From contig NZ_JAGJDY010000007.1 in assembly GCF_018100795.1 (NCBI RefSeq), forward strand, positions 62,001 to 126,000: a stretch of 64,000 nt of DNA, read 5' to 3'. The notes beneath the pieces are model-generated. The model did not search any database. It had not been told where the DNA came from and saw only the letters and a program-made list of their open reading frames with translations. Position numbers and translations under genes: made by a program. This document shows positions 59,386-64,000 of the stretch, one piece after another (the stretch's first letter is position 1; each line of letters starts with the position of its first letter). The stretch comes from Alteromonas sp. MMG017. GTDB taxonomy: Bacteria; Pseudomonadota; Gammaproteobacteria; Enterobacterales; Alteromonadaceae.

Positions 59386-59455
59386 GTGTAAGTAACTATG
59401 TTCCAGTAACTATGTGTAAGTAACATGTTTCAGTAAAACCGCCTTAGTAAAACCG
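59386..59455. repeat. Degenerate 13-15-bp tandem repeat upstream of cysZ
   Basis: Five imperfect units sharing AGTAA: GTGTAAGTAACTATG, TTCCAGTAACTATG, TGTAAGTAACATG, TTTCAGTAAAACCG and CCTTAGTAAAACCG. They follow a TATAAT (59380-59385) and end 13 bp before the cysZ start, so they may lie in its leader. Confidence 0.7.
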
Positions 59456-59467
59456 AGCAATGGAGTA

Positions 59468-60220
59468 ATGATGAGTTCGCGAAGTGGTGTACATTATTTT
59501 TTTGAAGGGTTTTCATTAATCAAGACTAAGGGCCTAAAACGTTTTGTTTTTGTTCCCTTGGCTATCAATATCCTGCTTTTTTCCGCCGCATTTTATTTTC
59601 TATTTGGCCAAATAGAATACGGCATAAGCTATGTCATCAACTTAGTGCCTGAATGGCTGGGTTGGGTTAAAACGGCAGTGAATTTCTTTTTATGGCCATT
59701 AGCAGTATTAAGTGTACTGCTTATATTTGCCCTTATATTCGGCACACTCGCAAACTGGATTGCTGCGCCTTTTAACGGTGTATTATCAGAAAAAGTCGAG
59801 CGGCACTTAACAGGGCAAGCCATGGGCGACGATGGATTGCTCGACTTGGTAAAAGACATTCCTCGCACCTTGGGCCGAGAATTCACCAAACTCTTTTGGT
59901 ATATCCCTCGCGCTATAGGCTTCTTAATACTGTTTATATTTGTGCCTGTGTTCGGGCAAATTCTATGGTTCTTGTTTTCTGCCTGGATGATGGCCATTCA
60001 ATACTGCGATTACCCTTACGATAATCACAAAATTGACTTTAAGCGCATGCAAAATCACCTGTCACAACATAAAGGCAAATCGATGTCCTTTGGCGTGATG
60101 GTGAATATCTTTTCACTTATTCCCGTGGTGAATTTTATTGTTATGCCAGTCGCCATTTGTGGCGCTACATCTATGTGGGTAAGTGAATTACGTGATGAGG
60201 CATTAAGAAAACGAGTGTAA
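59468..60220 (+). CDS. cysZ: Sulfate transporter CysZ
   Basis: Inner-membrane sulfate permease. 250 residues with long hydrophobic segments at about 25-50, 65-100, 145-175 and 210-235. GVHYFFEGFSLIKTKGLKRFVFVPLAINILLF at the start is the EI24/CysZ pattern. Start ATG 59468 has GGAG close by; a second ATG follows directly. It is divergent from smc-zipA, the order of enterobacterial cysZ-zipA-ligA. Confidence 0.95.
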   Translation: MMSSRSGVHYFFEGFSLIKTKGLKRFVFVPLAINILLFSAAFYFLFGQIEYGISYVINLVPEWLGWVKTAVNFFLWPLAVLSVLLIFALIFGTLANWIAAPFNGVLSEKVERHLTGQAMGDDGLLDLVKDIPRTLGREFTKLFWYIPRAIGFLILFIFVPVFGQILWFLFSAWMMAIQYCDYPYDNHKIDFKRMQNHLSQHKGKSMSFGVMVNIFSLIPVVNFIVMPVAICGATSMWVSELRDEALRKRV

Positions 60221-60224
60221 TGTT

Positions 60225-61973
60225 CTACTCTTCGGTATCGTTATTACTGCCTGTATTTGTGGTAGCAGCATCTGCTGCTGCCTCACCCGCATTCATTTCA
60301 CCACTCGCCTTGTGGCTTTCGTAGGCCGCAAGCCATTGCCCTGCTTCTTCTGGCTGTCCGTTTTTATGAAATGCTTGGAACAAATTCATTGAAATGGGTC
60401 GCTGCGCTGCCGGATTCGCTAATTGCTCTTGCCACAACGACAAATACAAATCAGGTATTACACCACTATCATGGTGCTCCATAAACGTGATCACACGGCT
60501 AGGCTTGTAGCTGGTTACGTTTATCGCACCACAAGTTTTAGCCGTACCTACCCGCAAAGGTAAAAACTCTTCTTTGGCTGTTGTTTCCCAGCGATTTACC
60601 GTATTTTGAGGATGATAAGCAATGGCACCGTCCATAGTAAGATTAGGAGGAGCAAACGTGTTTAACCCTTCGCTGGAGCAGAAACGCCTCGCGGCATTAC
60701 GTGACAGCGCGTATTCATCAATAAAACCTGAGAAGTGCGCCAGTTCGTGCACCATCACTGAGTAAGCATCGCTTATATCTAAGTACATCACCCCATTTTG
60801 AACATTGGCTTTGCCTTGCTCTGATACCACAATGGCGTGGGTAACATCACGCGCTTTAACAATGGGAGCGAGCGGCTTTACGTTGCAGGCAAGATTACCT
60901 TGCCCTTTAAAATTAGCGTTACAGTCGAGCACGTTATTTTCAAGCCATATAGGCGGCGCAATACATAATGGAAGTTCGCTTAGCCGCTCATCATTCTTAT
61001 AGTCTTTGTATAACTTATCCGCTCGAGCAATCGTCGCTAACGACGTGGCCACAAGTTGTATTCGCTGATGGCACATTGTATTTGATTGCCATGTATATCG
61101 AGGCACATTAGAAGGTGTTGTTGGACTGTATCGCTGGATAACAGATGCCATTTGCTGCGCTAGTTTATGGCCTTCTTTGGCCGCACGCTGAATAAACCCC
61201 TTTGCATCTTCGCGATTATTTTCATCCCACAGCAACCTGCCATACTTAAATGCACTTTGCATATCTTGCATGGCCGTTTTTTGGAGCCAAGGTTTGGCTA
61301 ATTCTGGTTGAGCGTGTAATAGATACCAATCGGCGAGTGCCGCTTGTGCTGGCATATAACCTTGTTCAGCCGCTCTTATTAGCCATTTTTCTCGTTTTTC
61401 AGGGTTCTCAGTGGCCATGGCGAAAGCCAGCTGAGCTTCAGCAACGTTACCCAGAGCTGCTAAACGAACGAGCCGGTCGGAAGCGGCCTCTTCACCAAGT
61501 AGCTGGTACAAAGCCCATGCAGCGTCAGCGTTATTAATTGAAGCTAGCTGCTCAAGCCAATATTGGGCGTTGTTTTTACTTGCTAGCATAATAAGAAGGC
61601 GTTGCGCTTCTTCGCTAGCATTATCGCTGCCCTGACTTGTACCAGACTGTTCATGGTTTTGCGCCGCAAGCCACAGCAGCGCGTAAACACTTTGCTTTAA
61701 TGGAGGTGGGCAATTTGCAGAAGTACTAGACGTTAAATCAGTGCTTGCTGTATCAGAGGCAGCTATATCAGAGCCAGTTGAATCAGAAAAAGATTGTTCG
61801 GGGGTTAATGACTCGGGCAAATCAGGCTCATTAGAGCGAGGTTCGGCTGTAAGAAGTTGCTTATCGTAAGCCTGTATTGCCGATGTAGCATTACGCACTA
61901 ACTGCTGAGTGTAACGGCCGCTGTCGCCCGCAATCAGCAAAAGCGCTATTATCGCTAGTGTTAATCCACGCAT
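60225..61973 (-). CDS. Sel1-repeat protein with HExxH zincin-like motif
   Basis: 582-residue exported protein (N-terminal hydrophobic helix to about residue 17). An Asp/Ser/Thr-rich region follows, then Sel1/TPR-like repeats near 130-290 (e.g. LIRAAEQGYMPAQAALADWY, FIQRAAKEGHKLAQQM). Near residue 406 comes HELAHFSGFIDEY, a HExxHxxGFxDEY pattern resembling glu-zincin or M64-like metallopeptidases, with the HExxH pair and a downstream Glu. I infer a periplasmic metallopeptidase or a degenerate relative; substrate unknown. It starts 13 bp after nlpI ends, so the two are probably an operon, hinting at envelope proteolysis. A second Cys set may form disulfides. Confidence 0.8.
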   Translation of the reverse strand: MRGLTLAIIALLLIAGDSGRYTQQLVRNATSAIQAYDKQLLTAEPRSNEPDLPESLTPEQSFSDSTGSDIAASDTASTDLTSSTSANCPPPLKQSVYALLWLAAQNHEQSGTSQGSDNASEEAQRLLIMLASKNNAQYWLEQLASINNADAAWALYQLLGEEAASDRLVRLAALGNVAEAQLAFAMATENPEKREKWLIRAAEQGYMPAQAALADWYLLHAQPELAKPWLQKTAMQDMQSAFKYGRLLWDENNREDAKGFIQRAAKEGHKLAQQMASVIQRYSPTTPSNVPRYTWQSNTMCHQRIQLVATSLATIARADKLYKDYKNDERLSELPLCIAPPIWLENNVLDCNANFKGQGNLACNVKPLAPIVKARDVTHAIVVSEQGKANVQNGVMYLDISDAYSVMVHELAHFSGFIDEYALSRNAARRFCSSEGLNTFAPPNLTMDGAIAYHPQNTVNRWETTAKEEFLPLRVGTAKTCGAINVTSYKPSRVITFMEHHDSGVIPDLYLSLWQEQLANPAAQRPISMNLFQAFHKNGQPEEAGQWLAAYESHKASGEMNAGEAAADAATTNTGSNNDTEE

Positions 61974-61986
61974 TGTTTAGGCGCTG

Positions 61987-62880
61987 TTACTCTTGAGCGT
62001 CTGACGAACTTTGACGAAGACGGTTAAGTTCCATACGTGCATAACGATGTTCAACATAATCGAAGACGTTAGTGCTTAGCGCCAACTTAAAGTAATTCGA
62101 AGCAATACCATTATTACCATCTTGGCTATGGTACTTGCCTAAATAAAAGTACGCTTCACACAGTCTATCGGTTAATGCTTTTTGGCTTTTTACGCCATCA
62201 AGTAGCGAATTAAGTACAGCATTTTCATCGACCACCCCTAAGAACAAATCGGTAAGTGTGGTTGCCCAATGTTCGTTGTTCAATTCTGGGCGAATAGCCG
62301 CTAAATAAGCCTGACCTTCTTCTGGCGACAAATCATAATGTGCGAAATAAGCCCACAATGCGCGAAACGGGTCAGAATTGTCTTTCTGTAGAAATAAGCC
62401 TAAATCTTCAACAGCCAGCTCAGCTCTACCGCCGTAATACAAGGCAATGCCGCGATTTAAAAAAGCGAAATCGTATTCAGGGTTAATTTCTAGCGTAGAA
62501 TCGAAAGAATCGTAGGCTTGAATAAAGTCACTTTGCTGAATGTAGTGAATGCCCATTGAATTATAGGCTTCTGCAAAATCGGGCTTAAGGTTAATGGCCT
62601 GACTGTAGTCAAACTGCGCTAGCCCACCTAAGCCAACGCTGTCGTATAGCATTCCGCGCTGTAGGTGAAGCTCTGCTTTGTCTTCGTCAGACAAGGCACT
62701 GCTACCCAAAATTTGATTGTAACGGGCAATAGCCATTTCAGAGCGAGGATTAACTGGCGCAGGCTCTGCTAACAGTAAATTACCCATTTGTGGTTGGCGA
62801 GAAACTTCTGGAGTTTGTGCACAACCGCCTAAAATACCAACAGATATGAAAAAAAAGATGAGACTAACGTTTCGACGCAT
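61987..62880 (-). CDS. nlpI: Lipoprotein NlpI
   Basis: TPR outer-membrane lipoprotein that acts as an adaptor for peptidoglycan hydrolases and the Prc protease in E. coli. The lipobox LGGC gives lipid Cys20. TPR-like units begin near residue 62 (DKAELHLQRGMLYDSVGLGGLAQFDYSQAINLKPDFAEAYNSMG), and 297 residues match E. coli NlpI (294). It is followed by the zincin-like gene. Confidence 0.93.
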   Translation of the reverse strand: MRRNVSLIFFFISVGILGGCAQTPEVSRQPQMGNLLLAEPAPVNPRSEMAIARYNQILGSSALSDEDKAELHLQRGMLYDSVGLGGLAQFDYSQAINLKPDFAEAYNSMGIHYIQQSDFIQAYDSFDSTLEINPEYDFAFLNRGIALYYGGRAELAVEDLGLFLQKDNSDPFRALWAYFAHYDLSPEEGQAYLAAIRPELNNEHWATTLTDLFLGVVDENAVLNSLLDGVKSQKALTDRLCEAYFYLGKYHSQDGNNGIASNYFKLALSTNVFDYVEHRYARMELNRLRQSSSDAQE

Positions 62881-63009
62881 GGTAAAAAAGCATTCTTAAG
62901 TAAGAAAAAACATCCCGCGTTACAGATGCGTAAGCGGCTTTATATGCCGCCAACCTTCTCGCATTTAGTATAAAAAGTAAAGTTATAAGTCGGGAGAATG
63001 TAGGTAGTT

Positions 63010-63417
63010 ATGGATAATAAAAAGATAAAAAAACTAATAGAACAAGCACAAGAAGTTCAACAACACTCGCACTCACCTTATTCTAATTTCAAAGTGGGAG
63101 CAGCTGTACTTACTGAGTCAGGTGATATTTTTGCAGGCTGCAACGTAGAAAGTGCCGCTTACCCGCTTAGTCAATGCGCTGAAGCTAGCGCCATTGGAAA
63201 TATGGTTAGTCACGGCCACAAGCGCATTCATTCTATTGTGGTGGCGAGTCAGAACGACGAGTTTTGCTTTCCTTGCGGAGGCTGTCGACAAAAAATTGCA
63301 GAGTTTGCACCGGATGACACCCCTGTGGTGATGGTCACTAAATCTGGTGAAACCCACGAAACCACCATTGGTGAATTACTGCCTAATGCGTTTAGAGCGC
63401 ATGATTTAGGTAAGTAA
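63010..63417 (+). CDS. cdd: Cytidine deaminase, tetrameric type
   Basis: Deaminates cytidine and deoxycytidine to uridine nucleosides. 135 residues, matching the small homotetrameric class and not the 294-residue E. coli dimer. Zinc ligands: Cys56 in CAEASAI with catalytic Glu58, and Cys89/Cys92 in PCGGC. N-terminal SPYSNFKVGAAVL and CNVESAAYP form the substrate pocket. It is divergent from nlpI, with a GGGAG site just upstream. Confidence 0.97.
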   Translation: MDNKKIKKLIEQAQEVQQHSHSPYSNFKVGAAVLTESGDIFAGCNVESAAYPLSQCAEASAIGNMVSHGHKRIHSIVVASQNDEFCFPCGGCRQKIAEFAPDDTPVVMVTKSGETHETTIGELLPNAFRAHDLGK

Positions 63418-63447
63418 TAGGTAAATAGCTACGCTCAAACATAGTGT

Positions 63448-63483
63448 CTTACGCGGTTATTCTTAGTTATAACACCGCGTAAG
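63448..63483. other. Long imperfect hairpin after cdd
   Basis: CTTACGCGGT(TAT)/(ATA)ACACCGCGTAAG, 10-bp perfect arms (63448-63457 with 63474-63483) plus an inner extension. No T-run on either side, so terminator function is uncertain. Confidence 0.55.
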
Positions 63484-63591
63484 GCTTACGCTTTTCACCC
63501 GTTTTAATACTAGGTTTCTATCCCCACCGTTTTTGTGATGCCTTGCTTGTTTAACGTTTAACCCGAGCACGTTTGTAATTACTCGGTCTTA

Positions 63592-64000
63592 TCAGCACAT
63601 TTTCGGCGCCGCAGAACGAGTAATATTCAAGATCAATCCATTTTGATTAAACGCTAATGCGACTTGGTCGCCAATTTCAATACCAGTGGCAATACGCTGA
63701 TGGGCTCTCATGCTCGCGACAAGATTGTCAGACAAGGTTATTTGCTTTGACGAGCAATCTACTAACGTCCATTGGTTATCGATGTTCGTCAGTGTCGCTA
63801 CGCTTGTTCTTACGGCATTCAATGTGACTACCTGTTGTTCATAAGCTCTGCTGTAAGCCTTATATTTTTTGCTGTAATCGTTAATATCTATATCGGCTAT
63901 TTCATCGCTAAAACCGTGTACTTCAAGTGCCACATCTATAGTGTCAATATTTGCTGTATTACTTACTTGGCTTTTAAAGTCGTAAATGCCGACCAATACC
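63592..64000 (-). CDS. Unidentified protein, C-terminal part (5' end outside window)
   Basis: The frame is open to the window end, so the start is missing; TTG 63996 is not trusted as a start. The visible 136 residues are soluble and rich in polar residues (YDFKSQVSNTANIDTIDVALEVHGFSDEI, then a coil-like KKYKAYSRAYEQQVVTLNAVRTSV). I do not recognise a domain. Near the end a beta-rich RIATGIEIGDQVALAFNQNGLILNITRS segment could be an OB-like strand set. No function is claimed. Confidence 0.7.
   Translation of the reverse strand, partial: VLVGIYDFKSQVSNTANIDTIDVALEVHGFSDEIADIDINDYSKKYKAYSRAYEQQVVTLNAVRTSVATLTNIDNQWTLVDCSSKQITLSDNLVASMRAHQRIATGIEIGDQVALAFNQNGLILNITRSAAPKMC

Noticed and set aside
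63448..63483. cdd terminator
   Set aside because: The hairpin lacks a T-run on either strand; listed as a hairpin only.

Overview
The window looks like a chromosomal segment of a marine gammaproteobacterium of the Alteromonas group. This is inferred from gene content and order, not from a database search: large TonB-dependent receptors beside GH13 enzymes and a tryptophan-halogenase-like flavoprotein, divergent sdhCDAB-sucABCD and gltA, a comEC-msbA-lpxK-kdsB block, and an smc-zipA-ligA block beside cysZ. I found no rRNA or tRNA gene, insertion sequence, prophage or CRISPR array. Apart from three short-unit tandem repeats and one decayed hydrolase, the sequence looks like ordinary chromosome.

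Region 1 (about 1-22.6 kb) is an alpha-glucan (maltodextrin/starch) locus read almost wholly on the minus strand. It holds a neopullulanase-like GH13 enzyme cut by the window edge, a GH13 alpha-amylase lipoprotein, a large pullulanase lipoprotein with three tandem C-terminal repeats, two TonB-dependent receptors, a tryptophan-halogenase-like flavoprotein and a three-gene SASA-esterase/SGNH-hydrolase/polysaccharide-deacetylase operon. An unrelated exosortase-type acyltransferase, a SpoU methyltransferase and a patatin sit inside it. Four promoter regions carry almost the same 14-bp palindrome (consensus TGAATACGTATTCA) and a fifth site is a weaker variant, so the region behaves like one regulon of a LacI-type maltose regulator whose gene is not in the window. 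At three promoters the operator lies exactly 5 bp upstream of a recognisable -35 box.

Region 2 (22.6-34.5 kb) is the TCA-cycle block: sdhCDAB, a terminator, then sucABCD on the minus strand, with gltA divergent across a 0.7-kb regulatory gap containing a perfect 18-bp palindrome. SucB has two lipoyl domains.

Region 3 (34.6-44.4 kb) is a mixed housekeeping region: a DUF3429-like protein, phosphomannomutase, glutathionyl-hydroquinone reductase, L-2-hydroxyglutarate oxidase, tcdA, rimO, an SDR and several small unknown genes. It contains two striking short tandem repeats (8 x 8 bp and 9 x 7 bp) and an alpha/beta-hydrolase pseudogene.

Region 4 (44.6-64 kb) is envelope and cell-cycle genes: comEC-msbA-lpxK-Trm112-like-kdsB for LPS export and Kdo supply, smc-zipA and ligA, cysZ, nlpI with a Sel1/HExxH protein, cdd, and the end of an unidentified gene running off the window.
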